Notes: generated by a model not told the origin, from the letters alone. Counted from the stretch's first letter, positions 16,495-26,227 are shown. The stretch: DNA of 64,000 bases from K189A clade bacterium (GCA_902631405.1 CACOYI010000001.1:1-64000), one strand, 5' to 3'. A program made the numbers and translations.

Positions 16495-17505
16495 TTATAA
16501 CCATCCTGCTTGGTCAAAGATCTCCACCGCCTCTTTTTGTCGAATACCTAAGATCGACGCTGAAATCTGATCCTCCTTGAACGGACCCAGAGTGGATATG
16601 GGTCCAGTGGCTTCTCCTATAACAGGGTACTCATTGTTCCCTTCTGCAAATATTCTTTGTGCCTCATCGCTTGTTAGGTACTCGATAAATTTGATCGCGT
16701 TTTCTTTGTTTGGAGCCGAGGCAACAACTCCGGCACCACTAATATTTACGTGTGTGCCTCTGTCTGACTGATTGGGAAATACGACTCGAATGCCGTCTAT
16801 GACGGCTTTGTCCTCTGGTTTCCCGGATGCCAGTAACCTACCAATGTAGTAAGTGTTAGCGATGCTTACCTTACACTCTCCAGAAGCCACTGCCCTTATT
16901 TGTCCTGTGTCGTTGCTCTGCGGGTCTCTGGCAAAGTTGCTAGCGACGCCTTTGGCCCAATTTGCGGCGCCTTCGGTGCCCGCCACTTCCAGAACAGACG
17001 CCATTAGCGAAATATTATAGATATTCCCCGAGCTTCTCATGCAAACCAAACCCTTCAATGACGGGTTCGCCAAGTCCTCGTATCTATTTATATTTATTGG
17101 TAGCTCAGTCTCGGTATTGATAACGATGACTCTGTTGCGCTTAGATATCCCGAACCATTTTCCGTCTGCTTGTCTTAGATTGGCAGGGATTCGATCATCG
17201 AGGATGTCGGATTTAATGGACTGGAAAATGCCTCTTTCTTCGGCTCTCCATAGCCTACCTGCGTCGACGGTTACCAATACGTCAGCAGGGCTTAATTCCC
17301 CTTCGCTAGCTATGCGTTCGATTAAAGCGTCGCTTTTTCCTTCTATGAGATTGACCTTGATTCCTGTTTCCTTAGTGAAGTTTTCATACAGAGCAATGTC
17401 TGTGTCGTAGTGTCTGGCAGAATAAAGGTTCAATTCGTTTGCGGGTTGGGCACAACCGAAAAATAAAGGAGTTAATAGAACTAAAATTACGCCTGTGTGT
17501 TTCAT
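16495..17505 (-). CDS. fbpA: Ferric-iron ABC transporter substrate-binding lipoprotein
   Basis: 336 residues from the ATG at 17505; an upstream in-frame start at 17535 would place residues before the signal peptide. The signal ends in the lipobox LFFGC, so it should be an outer-leaflet, inner-membrane lipoprotein. The body is of the FutA/FbpA type (ELNLYSARHYDTDIALYENF, and YYIGRLL with Tyr residues likely to bind Fe3+). It delivers iron to the permease encoded at 18728. A Fur-box-like site lies about 40 bp upstream. Confidence 0.82.
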   Translation of the reverse strand: MKHTGVILVLLTPLFFGCAQPANELNLYSARHYDTDIALYENFTKETGIKVNLIEGKSDALIERIASEGELSPADVLVTVDAGRLWRAEERGIFQSIKSDILDDRIPANLRQADGKWFGISKRNRVIVINTETELPININRYEDLANPSLKGLVCMRSSGNIYNISLMASVLEVAGTEGAANWAKGVASNFARDPQSNDTGQIRAVASGECKVSIANTYYIGRLLASGKPEDKAVIDGIRVVFPNQSDRGTHVNISGAGVVASAPNKENAIKFIEYLTSDEAQRIFAEGNNEYPVIGEATGPISTLGPFKEDQISASILGIRQKEAVEIFDQAGWL

Positions 17506-17543
17506 GATGCTTTCGTCTGCTAAATGAACAGGCACACTAAACT

Positions 17544-17563
17544 AAATGAGAATTATTTGCATT
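17544..17563. promoter_or_regulatory. Fur-box-like operator upstream of fbpA
   Basis: AAATGAGAATTATTTGCATT. The core TGAGAAT-T-ATTTGCA (17547-17561) fits the 7-1-7 inverted pattern TGATAAT-N-ATTATCA with three mismatches. It lies between the end of fbpC and the start of fbpA, so it would repress fbpA when iron is plentiful. No other site as good is seen before fbpC or fbpB. Confidence 0.65.
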
Positions 17564-17586
17564 AAGGGATTTGGTCCCGCGGCGGG

Positions 17587-18627
17587 CTAGTCTATGCTGA
17601 GTAATTGTGCCTGCGCCGACGCTAGGTTCAATTTTACCTTTTCCCCGATGTTAATGCTCGGCTCCTTTTCAAAATGTAATTCAAGTGTGTCTCGATCTCC
17701 TTGAATGAATACGACGTATTTCTGTCCAAAAAATCGAATGTCTCTTACAAAACAGGGACTCTCGCTTGGCGCCAGTGACACCTTTTCCGGCCTAATTCCT
17801 ATCTCTGCTCGGTCATTTTCCCTGAGCTTATCTCTGCCATTTATGAGGCTCAGAGATAGATCTCCGAATGCGGTTTTGAGCCGAGGTCCTTGAACTTTGC
17901 CTCTTAGCGTCTGCAGTCCTGAAAGGGTTTTGGCTATAAATGGATGCTTGGGGGCATGCCAAAGTTCCTTTGGCGTGCCCGTTTGCACTAATTTGCCATC
18001 TACCAAAACTGCTACTCGATCTGCGAGAGCCATCGCCTCCTCCGGATCATGAGTAACGATAAGTGTCGCGGTATCGTTTGCCTTTAATTGCTTCCGAGCG
18101 TCCTCTCGTAGTTGTTTTCGTAACGGCACATCGACGCTCGCGAATGGCTCGTCCAGCAGCATTACGCTTGGTTCAGTTATTAGAGCCCTAACGAGAGCGA
18201 CTCGCTGTTGTTGTCCACCCGAGAGCGTTTGTGGATATCGATCTGAAACCTCGACAACTCGCATGCTTTCCAGACCAAGTGCAATCTTGTGTAAACGCTC
18301 TTTATTACGAACATTTCTCAATCCAAATCCTACGTTTTCGGAAACGGTTTTGTGGGGAAATAGGACATGATCTTGAAAGACCAAGCCAATGGATCTCTCC
18401 TCAGGTGGAGGATGAAGCTCTGAGTTCGCCAGTAACAAATCATTGAGCATTATTCTTCCGTTCTGAACCCGCTCCAGACCCGCAGCGATTCGCAGCAAGG
18501 TCGTTTTCCCGCTCCCGGATGGCCCGATAATGCAAACGATTTCGCCTCTATCGATTTCCAGATTGATATCCTGCAGAACGGATTCTTTCGTGAATCGGTG
18601 TGTAATGTGCTCGAATGAAATTCTCAT
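17587..18627 (-). CDS. fbpC: Ferric-iron ABC transporter ATP-binding protein
   Basis: 346 residues from ATG at 18627 (a TTG 27 bp further upstream is less likely). Walker A GPSGSGKTT, Q-loop, signature LSGGQQQRVA, Walker B VMLLDEPF and the H-loop THDPEE are all present in the first ~220 residues, followed by a TOBE-type C-terminal domain (IGIRPEKVSLAPSE). It energises the FbpB-type permease encoded divergently at 18728. The fbpA gene follows after 81 bp that contain the Fur-like site. Confidence 0.85.
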   Translation of the reverse strand: MRISFEHITHRFTKESVLQDINLEIDRGEIVCIIGPSGSGKTTLLRIAAGLERVQNGRIMLNDLLLANSELHPPPEERSIGLVFQDHVLFPHKTVSENVGFGLRNVRNKERLHKIALGLESMRVVEVSDRYPQTLSGGQQQRVALVRALITEPSVMLLDEPFASVDVPLRKQLREDARKQLKANDTATLIVTHDPEEAMALADRVAVLVDGKLVQTGTPKELWHAPKHPFIAKTLSGLQTLRGKVQGPRLKTAFGDLSLSLINGRDKLRENDRAEIGIRPEKVSLAPSESPCFVRDIRFFGQKYVVFIQGDRDTLELHFEKEPSINIGEKVKLNLASAQAQLLSID

Positions 18628-18727
18628 TTTCTTAAGTTTAACCGCTGACCCCAAAACTTACGATAAGATGAGGAGCTCATTGCAGGAACGGCTGCTGTTC
18701 GAATTTTTCCTAGGAGAAGAAGAGAGC

Positions 18728-20374
18728 ATGAAAAACCATTATGGAGAGAGTGCACACAAGACTCCGTTGATTGGACTAACTGCAAGCTTGTTCTCCCTCC
18801 CTGTATTAATCCCGCTGGTAGTTGTGGTGAGCGCCTTTTTTTCGTTGGACTGGAGCACATGGCGCCACCTATTCGAGACTGTATTAGGAACTTATTTGCT
18901 TAACACAGTCTTATTGATGGCTGGAGTCGCGACATTGTCTTTGATCCTTGGCCTCTCTACAGCTTGGGTTGTTACTCAATATGAATTCTTGGGATCAAAA
19001 ATCATTAGCTTATTATTGATCCTACCCTTGGCTTCGCCCGCTTATGTTATCGGATACGTATATGCTGAATTATTTGATTTCTCGGGACCTATTCAGAGCT
19101 CTCTGAGAGGACTATTGGGTTGGTCGGCTGGTGATTACTATTTTCCCGCAATAAGGTCTTTGCCAGGAGCGGTTCTTGTCATCTCACTCGTACTCTATCC
19201 CTACATTTACATGTTGGCTCGTTCCAATTTCATGAGTCAATCTGGAGCTTTAACGGAGGCTGCTCGTACTCTTGGTTCTAGCTCGTCCCGAATTTTGATG
19301 GAGATTGCGCTACCACTGGCAAGGCCTGCTCTCGTCGCCGGGCTGGCTCTAGTTTTAATGGAGACAATCGCGGATTACGGTGTGGTTGAACACTTCGGCG
19401 TGCCGACTTTTACGACGGGCATATTCCGAGCCTGGTTTTCGATGGGCGAGTATACTACTGCGCTAAAACTAGCCGGTTGTCTTTTTCTAATGGTCTTCGT
19501 GCTACTTATCCTCGAATTGAATGGGCGGAGAGGATCGGTGGCTAATCCAATATCTCTGGTTACTAGTTTCCGTAAAAAACAACTTAAGTGGTATGTCGGC
19601 TTATTCCCGATGACCTTGTGTTTAATGCCGATTCTGTTGGGTTTTGTCATACCTGTTGGTTACCTCGCTTCTCTTGCTATTGGAAGCAGCGATAGCTTAT
19701 CGCTCCTCCGATTCTTGAGCTTCGCGTGGAACAGTTTTTCGGTCGCCACAATTGCCGCGATACTTTGTTGTATAGGTGCTATAGCGCTGGCCTACATCGA
19801 TCGCAACCGATCGGGACTAATTTCCAGTTCACTTGTTCGGTTATCAACCCTTGGTTATGCGCTCCCCGGCCTTCTCCTGGCGATTGGTTTGATAGGGCCT
19901 TTGACATGGCTTGATAAGTCTATTGCTCGATTTTTTTCAGAGATTTTCGATATTGAGCTCGGTCTTCTTCTAACAGGAAGCATTTTTGCTCTCTTGTTAG
20001 TCTACACAGGTCGCTTCATGACAATTAGCTTCAACAGCATCAGCTCCGGATTCGCGCAGTTGCATCCAAATTTGGATGCTGTCGCGAGAACTCTAGGGGC
20101 CGATTCAACAGAAGTTTTGCGCCGCATCCACGTGCCGCTTTTACGGCCGTCTATTTTTGTAGGCATGTTACTTGTGTTTATTGACGTCGTTAAAGAATTG
20201 CCCGCCACGTTGATTTTGCGTCCGTTCAATTTTGAGACCCTAGCAACTCGTGTATATCGTTTGGCCTCTGACGAGAGGTTGGCGGAAGCATCAACAGCAG
20301 CATTGAGCATAGTGCTTTTGGGAATCCTCCCGGCCGTTCTCTTATTCCTTATCCAGGATCGCAAGGAGGCTTAA
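18728..20374 (+). CDS. fbpB: Ferric-iron ABC transporter permease, fused two-domain type
   Basis: 548 residues from ATG at 18728 (AGGAGAAG upstream); the open frame extends further 5' but into the fbpC gene. About 12 transmembrane helices fall in two homologous halves, each with a permease EAA-type loop: EAARTLGSSSSRILMEIALP and AVARTLGADSTEVLRRIHVP. Fused FbpB/SfuB permeases work as a single chain with an FbpC dimer. It is divergent from fbpC, unlike the usual fbpABC operon order. Confidence 0.85.
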   Translation: MKNHYGESAHKTPLIGLTASLFSLPVLIPLVVVVSAFFSLDWSTWRHLFETVLGTYLLNTVLLMAGVATLSLILGLSTAWVVTQYEFLGSKIISLLLILPLASPAYVIGYVYAELFDFSGPIQSSLRGLLGWSAGDYYFPAIRSLPGAVLVISLVLYPYIYMLARSNFMSQSGALTEAARTLGSSSSRILMEIALPLARPALVAGLALVLMETIADYGVVEHFGVPTFTTGIFRAWFSMGEYTTALKLAGCLFLMVFVLLILELNGRRGSVANPISLVTSFRKKQLKWYVGLFPMTLCLMPILLGFVIPVGYLASLAIGSSDSLSLLRFLSFAWNSFSVATIAAILCCIGAIALAYIDRNRSGLISSSLVRLSTLGYALPGLLLAIGLIGPLTWLDKSIARFFSEIFDIELGLLLTGSIFALLLVYTGRFMTISFNSISSGFAQLHPNLDAVARTLGADSTEVLRRIHVPLLRPSIFVGMLLVFIDVVKELPATLILRPFNFETLATRVYRLASDERLAEASTAALSIVLLGILPAVLLFLIQDRKEA

Positions 20375-20470
20375 TATTCCGGCCGATTGCTCAGGAGGTC
20401 GAAGGATCGTCATTGAAAGAACCAATGATTCGTCACGTGAAGTTGATTGGTGCACTGCTCTCATGCGGAT

Positions 20471-20608
20471 ATGGCTATAAAAAAGCAAAATCTTCCCAGC
20501 AAAATCTGTGTTCGTTGCAACAAGGAAATGACATGGAGGAAGCGTTGGGCAAAGAACTGGGAGGAGGTTAAGTATTGTTCTACCCGTTGTAGGCGTGGTC
20601 TGAGTTGA
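20471..20608 (+). CDS. DUF2256 zinc-ribbon-like small protein
   Basis: 45 residues, ATG at 20471, TGA at 20606-20608. It has the DUF2256 pattern: KICVRCNKEMTWRKRW, then KYCSTRC, with two Cys-x2/3-Cys knuckles that probably bind zinc. The reaction is unknown. DUF2256 genes are, to my knowledge, recurrently found beside cryptochrome/photolyase genes, and here one follows 850 bp downstream. It ends 4 bp before the nei start, so the two are co-transcribed. Confidence 0.75.
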   Translation: MAIKKQNLPSKICVRCNKEMTWRKRWAKNWEEVKYCSTRCRRGLS

Positions 20609-20612
20609 AGCG

Positions 20613-21461
20613 ATGCCAGAAGGCCCGGAAATAAAACGACTAGCGCAGAGGTTAGGGAAGGTGCTTGTGGGGAAACCTTTGTCAAGCGTGGCCTTCAGCT
20701 ATAGGACGTTGGGTATTTTTGATCAGGAGTTATCCTCATCGGAAATCGAGCTGGTAGATAGTCGAGGCAAGGCTCTTTTGATTCAATTCAGCTGTGGGAA
20801 GACTATCTATTCACATAATCAGCTATACGGAAAATGGATTGTGACCCGTGCCGGAGTGGAGCCGAAAACAGGTAGGACGAAAAGACTCGTTATCCAGACG
20901 CCCCAGCATAGAGCCGCTTTGTACAGTGCTTCGGAAATCGAGGTTCTCGAAAACAGCACTGTGTTGGATCACAGTTTTCTCAAGAAATTAGGGCCCGACG
21001 CGTTGTCCGAAGAAACGCATTGGAGAGAGGTGGCTGAGCGACTTATGGAACCAAGCTTCAAGAATAGATCTTTGGGAGCTCTCCTACTCGATCAATCGTT
21101 TGTTGCTGGATTAGGGAATTATCTTCGCACCGAAATACTCCATGAAGCCTGCCTTCACCCGGATCTCCGCCCCAAGGATTTATCCAGAAGCGAAACGGGA
21201 AAGCTTGCCCGAACGATTTTAGAGATAACCCGGCTAGCATTAAAAACAGCTGGCGTGACAAACAAACCTAGTCGCGTAAAGAAACTAAAGCGAATAGGCC
21301 TAACTAGGTCTCGATACCGTTTCTCAGCTTTTGCTCGGGAGGGTCAGGCATGTTACCGCTGCGAAGAGACAATTGAGCGGCGAAGCGTTAACTCGAGAAG
21401 GCTTTATCTCTGCCGCACGTGTCAACCAGACCGGTTACAGATCTCGAGGGACAATTCATGA
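20613..21461 (+). CDS. nei: Endonuclease VIII (Fpg/Nei DNA glycosylase-lyase)
   Basis: 282 residues beginning MPEGPE, with Pro2 as the nucleophile and Glu3 as the catalytic acid; Lys53 in the SRGKALLIQF strand matches the conserved Nei lysine. The H2TH region includes QSFVAGLGNYLRTEIL. A C-terminal zinc finger is present: CYRC, then the Arg-bearing loop (NSRRLYL), then CRTC. It removes oxidised pyrimidines from DNA and nicks the strand. Its stop overlaps the photolyase start (ATGA), which suggests translational coupling. Confidence 0.88.
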   Translation: MPEGPEIKRLAQRLGKVLVGKPLSSVAFSYRTLGIFDQELSSSEIELVDSRGKALLIQFSCGKTIYSHNQLYGKWIVTRAGVEPKTGRTKRLVIQTPQHRAALYSASEIEVLENSTVLDHSFLKKLGPDALSEETHWREVAERLMEPSFKNRSLGALLLDQSFVAGLGNYLRTEILHEACLHPDLRPKDLSRSETGKLARTILEITRLALKTAGVTNKPSRVKKLKRIGLTRSRYRFSAFAREGQACYRCEETIERRSVNSRRLYLCRTCQPDRLQISRDNS

Positions 21462-22963
21462 GTACTGCGCTTTTATTGCAAGGTAACCAACTCTTTCCTT
21501 TTGAGGAGCTAGACCGCGGATTCCCTGACCATAAAAAGGACCCCGCCGTCGTGATGATAGAAGATCTCGGTATCTGCAAGAGGTACCGATATCACAAGCA
21601 CAAGATAATCCTCATTATTTCTGCGATGAGGGCGTATGCCGAGTCGCTTAGGTCGGCAGGCTATGAGGTTCACTACTTAGAGCTGAGCGATTACAAAGAC
21701 GTCAGCTATATGGACAAATTAGCCCTGGTTATCGATCAGCATGGCGTCGACAAACTTCTTACGTTCGAAATCGAATCTGTTTCACAGCAGCGGGTTTTGG
21801 ATAAGTTCATAGAAAAAAAACGTATAGAACTCGTCACTGCCGCGAGTCCCATGTTTCTCTCCTCAAGGGAATCCTTTCGAACTTTTAGCCAAAAAAGCAA
21901 ATCGAGATTGCAAATGGCAACTTTTTATAAAGAGCAGCGGGGAAATTTAAAATTACTTCTTGAGCCTGATGGCTCGCCATTTGGTGGAAGGTGGAGCTTC
22001 GACACGGAAAATCGCAAAAAGTTGCCGAAGGATCTGGTTCCCCCGGAGAGCCTTAGCTTCGAACCTGATGATCTCGTAAACGCGGTTGCGGGCATGGTAG
22101 AGGAAGAATTTTCGGAGCACCCCGGGGATGGTAGAAACTTTAAATGGCCAATCAGACGTGATCAGGCGCTGGCCTGCTTAGCAGAGTTCGTAGAAGAGCG
22201 TTTAGAATTATTTGGGCCCTATGAGGATGCGATGACCACTCGCTCGAGGACCGTTTTTCACAGCGCACTGAGTCCTTTACTCAACCTGGGGCTGATATTA
22301 CCGAAGGAAGTCGTCGAGAATGTTCTCGCCGCCGCCGAGAAACGATCTATACCTATTGAGAGTCTAGAGGGATTCTTGAGGCAGATTGTTGGTTGGCGAG
22401 AGTTTATTCGGGGTGTCTACCACAATTTTCATGAAAAACAGGCTCGGTCTAATTTCTGGGGACACAAGAGGAATCTGACGGACGCATGGTATGAAGGAAC
22501 CACAGGTTTAGAGCCGCTCGATAAGACTGTGCGGGAGGTGGTTGGTTCAGGTTGGGCCCATCATATTCCCAGATTAATGATTCTTTCGAACCTGATGCTG
22601 CTTTGTGAGATAAAACCCAAGGTTGCGCATGATTGGTTTATGGAGATGTTTGTTGATGCTAGCCCGTGGGTAATGGGACCCAATGTCTATGGCATGGGTC
22701 TTTTTAGCGACGGAGGTATTTTTTCGACTAAACCCTATATTTGTGGATCGAATTACATACTTAAGATGAGTGATTATAAGCGCGGGGATTGGTGCGACGT
22801 CATGGATGGATTGTATTGGCGGTTTGTAGATAAAAATCGCTCGTTTTTTCAGGGTTCGGCCAGACTTTCATTTATGCCGCGAACCCTAGATCGAATGAAT
22901 GTGGAAAGAAAGAATAAGATATTAGAGCTCGCGGGCCGTTTTCTTGACCAAAATACCGATTAA
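21458..22963 (+). CDS. Cryptochrome/photolyase-family protein (DPRP, FeS-BCP type relative)
   Basis: 501 residues from ATG 21458, overlapping the nei stop by 4 bp; an earlier in-frame start lies inside nei. Family features: N-terminal antenna-type domain (SAGYEVHYLEL), LEGFLRQIVGWREFIRG in the FAD region, PWVMGPNVYGMGLFSDGG, and KPYICGSNYILKMSDYKRG. It should bind FAD and repair (6-4) photoproducts or sense light. The Cys-x2-Cys pair that in the Agrobacterium PhrB type follows the SDY motif for the 4Fe-4S cluster is not evident here; only isolated Cys remain. It ends in a 4-bp TTAA overlap with the convergent reductase gene. Confidence 0.82.
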   Translation: MSTALLLQGNQLFPFEELDRGFPDHKKDPAVVMIEDLGICKRYRYHKHKIILIISAMRAYAESLRSAGYEVHYLELSDYKDVSYMDKLALVIDQHGVDKLLTFEIESVSQQRVLDKFIEKKRIELVTAASPMFLSSRESFRTFSQKSKSRLQMATFYKEQRGNLKLLLEPDGSPFGGRWSFDTENRKKLPKDLVPPESLSFEPDDLVNAVAGMVEEEFSEHPGDGRNFKWPIRRDQALACLAEFVEERLELFGPYEDAMTTRSRTVFHSALSPLLNLGLILPKEVVENVLAAAEKRSIPIESLEGFLRQIVGWREFIRGVYHNFHEKQARSNFWGHKRNLTDAWYEGTTGLEPLDKTVREVVGSGWAHHIPRLMILSNLMLLCEIKPKVAHDWFMEMFVDASPWVMGPNVYGMGLFSDGGIFSTKPYICGSNYILKMSDYKRGDWCDVMDGLYWRFVDKNRSFFQGSARLSFMPRTLDRMNVERKNKILELAGRFLDQNTD

Positions 22964-23967
22964 AGCTTCTCTCCAGTCAGATCCAACACAAGACGACCGA
23001 TCGATTTTCTGTTTGCTAGATCTTCAAGTGCTGCGGGCAATGCATTTATCGCGACGGTTCGATCGATGAGTGGATTGATGTCGCCGGCGGTGGCTTGCCA
23101 ATACAGCTCCTCGAAACAGTCTTCGATCGGTTGAGGTTTGTTGTATCGATAACCTCCCATGTGCACGCCAACAATCGAGTAATTCTTTACAAGAGCATGG
23201 TTTAATGGGGCCTTAGGTATTTCCCCATTGGCAAATCCGATTACCAAGTAGCGTCCCTCCCAGGCAACTGTTCTTCGGGCTGGGTCAAAGAACCGTCCAC
23301 CGACGGGGTCGTAGACGACGTCAACGCCACGATTGTCAGTGAGATCCATAACGCGATCGTAAAGGTCTTCTTCTTCATAGTTGATAATTTCATCTGCGCC
23401 CAACTCCTTGCAGGCTTGTAATTTTCGCGAATCGCTTGCTGCAGCTATGATCCAGCTTCCAAGGTTTTTGGCGATTTCTATCGCTGCGGAACCAACCCCT
23501 CCGGCGCCGGCAAGTATCAGTATGGTCTCGCCAGACTGAAGGCTTCCGCGTCTTTTCAGTGCGAACCACGCGGTGCTATAAGTCACATGTAGGGCAGCAG
23601 CTATCTTGCTTGGCACGGTCTTGGGTATAAGCTGGCACTGCGATTCATCCAGTAGTGCCTCTTGTGCGAAGCCGCCAAAAGAAGAAAATGTTGGTCCACA
23701 TACGCGCTCGCCAATTCTAAACTTGGAATGGGGTGAGCATTCAATGATCTTTCCCGCAGCCGTCATACCTGGCGTGAATGGGGGGTCCAATTTCACCTGA
23801 TATCTTCCCTGGCACTGCAAAATGTCAGCGAAATTTAAATCTGCTGCTTCTACCGATATCTTAATTTGGTCGCGATCAGCTGGAGGTAGATCAAGCTCCT
23901 CCATCTTTAATAGGGCCCAAGGGTCACCTAGCTTATTTATCCTCCAACACTTCATAGATGGCCCCAA
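22960..23967 (-). CDS. Quinone oxidoreductase-type medium-chain reductase
   Basis: 335 residues (a shorter start, MKCWRINKLG, is at 23955). It has the MDR fold: N-terminal GroES-like domain, the NADPH motif AGAGGVGSAAIEIAKNLG, and DVVYDPVGG further on. The zinc-binding Cys/His set of alcohol dehydrogenases is absent, which places it with NADPH:quinone oxidoreductase/enoyl reductase relatives. It reduces a quinone or alpha,beta-unsaturated carbonyl; the substrate is unknown. Confidence 0.8.
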   Translation of the reverse strand: MGPSMKCWRINKLGDPWALLKMEELDLPPADRDQIKISVEAADLNFADILQCQGRYQVKLDPPFTPGMTAAGKIIECSPHSKFRIGERVCGPTFSSFGGFAQEALLDESQCQLIPKTVPSKIAAALHVTYSTAWFALKRRGSLQSGETILILAGAGGVGSAAIEIAKNLGSWIIAAASDSRKLQACKELGADEIINYEEEDLYDRVMDLTDNRGVDVVYDPVGGRFFDPARRTVAWEGRYLVIGFANGEIPKAPLNHALVKNYSIVGVHMGGYRYNKPQPIEDCFEELYWQATAGDINPLIDRTVAINALPAALEDLANRKSIGRLVLDLTGEKL

Positions 23968-24056
23968 TAATGGTAACGCATAGCTTAGCTTATCTTTGCT
24001 ATCCTTGAGCCACTATTAGAGTCACACAAAGCATTTTCAACTAGGGATTTTATACT

Positions 24057-26225
24057 ATGGTTAAACAGTTCTCTTTGATTGCCTCAGCGTGTGGGTTGTC
24101 TTTACTGCTTCTAGGTTGTCAAACCAATGACTTCAAGCCTGAAAAGTTTGAAAACCTGAACACAAAATATGACGTGATCATTCGTCGGGACTTGCGCGGG
24201 GTTCCTCATATAAAAGGTAAAACTGATCCCGATACGGCTTTTGGCTTCGCCTATGCTCAAGCTGAGGATAATTGGCAGCTCATTGAGGACGCTATACCCT
24301 TTTATCGTGGTGAGAATGGTCTTTATACCGGGCTCGACGGTGCAGTGACCGATTATCTGGTCAAATGGTTAGGGCTTTGGGAAACTTTGAATGAGCAGTA
24401 TCAGTGGGACTTGAGTCCAGACACAAGATCCTATGTGGAGGCCTTTGCGGATGGGCTCAACTATTACGCGGCGCTGCATCCCGATTTGGTTGACGAAACT
24501 AAGTTGCCCATAAGACCAAAGGATATCGTTATGGGTTTCATGCTGCGCCATTTAATGTTTTATGGATTTGACGGTGTCATCAGGGAGTTAAACAAAGCTA
24601 GTCGACAACGACCTTTGAGCGAGCGCAGTGAAACGGAAATCAAGACTGAATCTGACGATGACCTAGAAGAGGAAAGCATCTCTTTCGGGGGTCTACCGAT
24701 AGGGTCAAATGCGTTTGCGATATCGGCGAGAGGTTCTGAAGAGGGAGCGACCCGAATCGCGATCAATTCGCACCAACCTCTAACGGGACCTGTTGCCTGG
24801 TATGAGGCACATATAAAGAGCGACACCGGTCTGGACGTGCTGGGCGGCCTTTTTCCTGGTGGGCCGGTCATCAATGTAGGATTCACGGAAAATTTGGCTT
24901 GGGGTGCAACAGTCAACAATCCTGATCTGGTCGATGTTTTCGTCCTCGAAATTAACCCAGATGATGCCGATCAATATCGGTTTGATGGAGAATGGAAGAA
25001 TTTCGAAAAAAAAGAGGTAGATATCGATCTTCGGATTTGGGGATTTCTCCCGTGGAGCGTTTCAAGAGAGGCACTCTACTCTGAACATGGGCCAGCGATA
25101 CGAACTGATCATGGCACTTATGCGGTGCGGTATGCGGGTATGGGAGAAATTCGCCAACTGGAGCAGTGGTACAGGATGAACCAGGCTCAGAATTTTGATG
25201 AGTGGCGAGAGGCAATGTCGATGCTTTCTTTTGCGAGTTTCAACTTTGTTTATGCTGACAAAGAGGACAACATTATGTTCCTGCATAACTCACTCACACC
25301 AAGGCGGATGGAGGGTTACGACTGGAACAATTACCTCCCTGGGGATCGATCCGAACTGATCTGGAAAGAAACGCTTGGTTTCTCTCAGCTCCCGCAGGTA
25401 ATCAATCCCGATGCAGGTTTTGTTTTAAGTGCTAATCAAACCCCTTTTCGAGTTACTCATCCGTCGGAAGATCCCAAACAGGCAGACTACAGTCCTGTGC
25501 ACGGGTTCCAGTTAAATATGACGAATCGAGCGAATAGAGGGTTGGAGCTTTTTGATTCTTTGCTTCCCATTAGCAGGCAGGAATTTTTTGAAATCAAGCA
25601 TGATAAGTTTTACTCCATAAGTACAGACTACGTGACCTATCTCGATAAGATTCGCGCTGCAGACTTTGCTGAACCGTTGCTTAAGGATGCGCAAGCGGTG
25701 ATCTCCGAGTGGGACTTAGCTACGGATCAGGAAAATCTGGGTGCAGCTCTAGGAACTTGCGTCCTTTTAGCTGCCGAGAGAGATGATGATCGCGAGCAGC
25801 ACTCAGATGAGCAGGTAGAAAGCTTGCTGAGCAAGTGCGCCGTGCGGTTGATGGAGGCGAGGGGAACTCTAAAACCCAGATGGGGAGACGTGAACCGACA
25901 TGTTCGAGGAGGACTGAATCTTGGTGTCGGCGGTGGACCAGATATTCTCCGAGCTGTATATGGATCCGGTTTGGAAGAAGATGGATTCCTGACTAATCGC
26001 GCAGGGGATGGCCTTTATTACATTGTCTCTTGGGATAGGAATGGTAATTTAGACGCCAGGGGGCTGCATCAGTATGGAAGTGCTACTTTAGACGAGACTT
26101 CACCTCATTACTCAGACCAAGCACAGGATTATGTCGATGAGAAAATGCATGATCCTTGGTTTGAGGAAGAAAAAATCCTCTCCAACCTAAAGACAGAGTA
26201 TCGCCCAGGTGAAGAGGCTTTATAG
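24057..26225 (+). CDS. Penicillin-acylase-family lipoprotein (Ntn hydrolase)
   Basis: 722 residues. A signal peptide with lipobox LLLGC (Cys21) directs it to the envelope. The precursor has an alpha-chain-like part, then an acidic linker, then the autocleavage site GS: Ser217 in LPIGSNAFAI should become the N-terminal nucleophile of the beta chain. GLPIGSNAF departs slightly from the common GSNxW. Relatives hydrolyse amides such as penicillin, acyl-homoserine lactones or aculeacin. The substrate is unknown. It is followed after 2 bp by the tandem isomerase gene. Confidence 0.8.
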   Translation: MVKQFSLIASACGLSLLLLGCQTNDFKPEKFENLNTKYDVIIRRDLRGVPHIKGKTDPDTAFGFAYAQAEDNWQLIEDAIPFYRGENGLYTGLDGAVTDYLVKWLGLWETLNEQYQWDLSPDTRSYVEAFADGLNYYAALHPDLVDETKLPIRPKDIVMGFMLRHLMFYGFDGVIRELNKASRQRPLSERSETEIKTESDDDLEEESISFGGLPIGSNAFAISARGSEEGATRIAINSHQPLTGPVAWYEAHIKSDTGLDVLGGLFPGGPVINVGFTENLAWGATVNNPDLVDVFVLEINPDDADQYRFDGEWKNFEKKEVDIDLRIWGFLPWSVSREALYSEHGPAIRTDHGTYAVRYAGMGEIRQLEQWYRMNQAQNFDEWREAMSMLSFASFNFVYADKEDNIMFLHNSLTPRRMEGYDWNNYLPGDRSELIWKETLGFSQLPQVINPDAGFVLSANQTPFRVTHPSEDPKQADYSPVHGFQLNMTNRANRGLELFDSLLPISRQEFFEIKHDKFYSISTDYVTYLDKIRAADFAEPLLKDAQAVISEWDLATDQENLGAALGTCVLLAAERDDDREQHSDEQVESLLSKCAVRLMEARGTLKPRWGDVNRHVRGGLNLGVGGGPDILRAVYGSGLEEDGFLTNRAGDGLYYIVSWDRNGNLDARGLHQYGSATLDETSPHYSDQAQDYVDEKMHDPWFEEEKILSNLKTEYRPGEEAL

Positions 26226-26227
26226 AA

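Noticed and set aside
18608..18630. Fur-box-like AT-rich stretch at the start of fbpC
   Set aside because: It encodes the conserved N-terminus MRISFEH and only half of the site fits the consensus.
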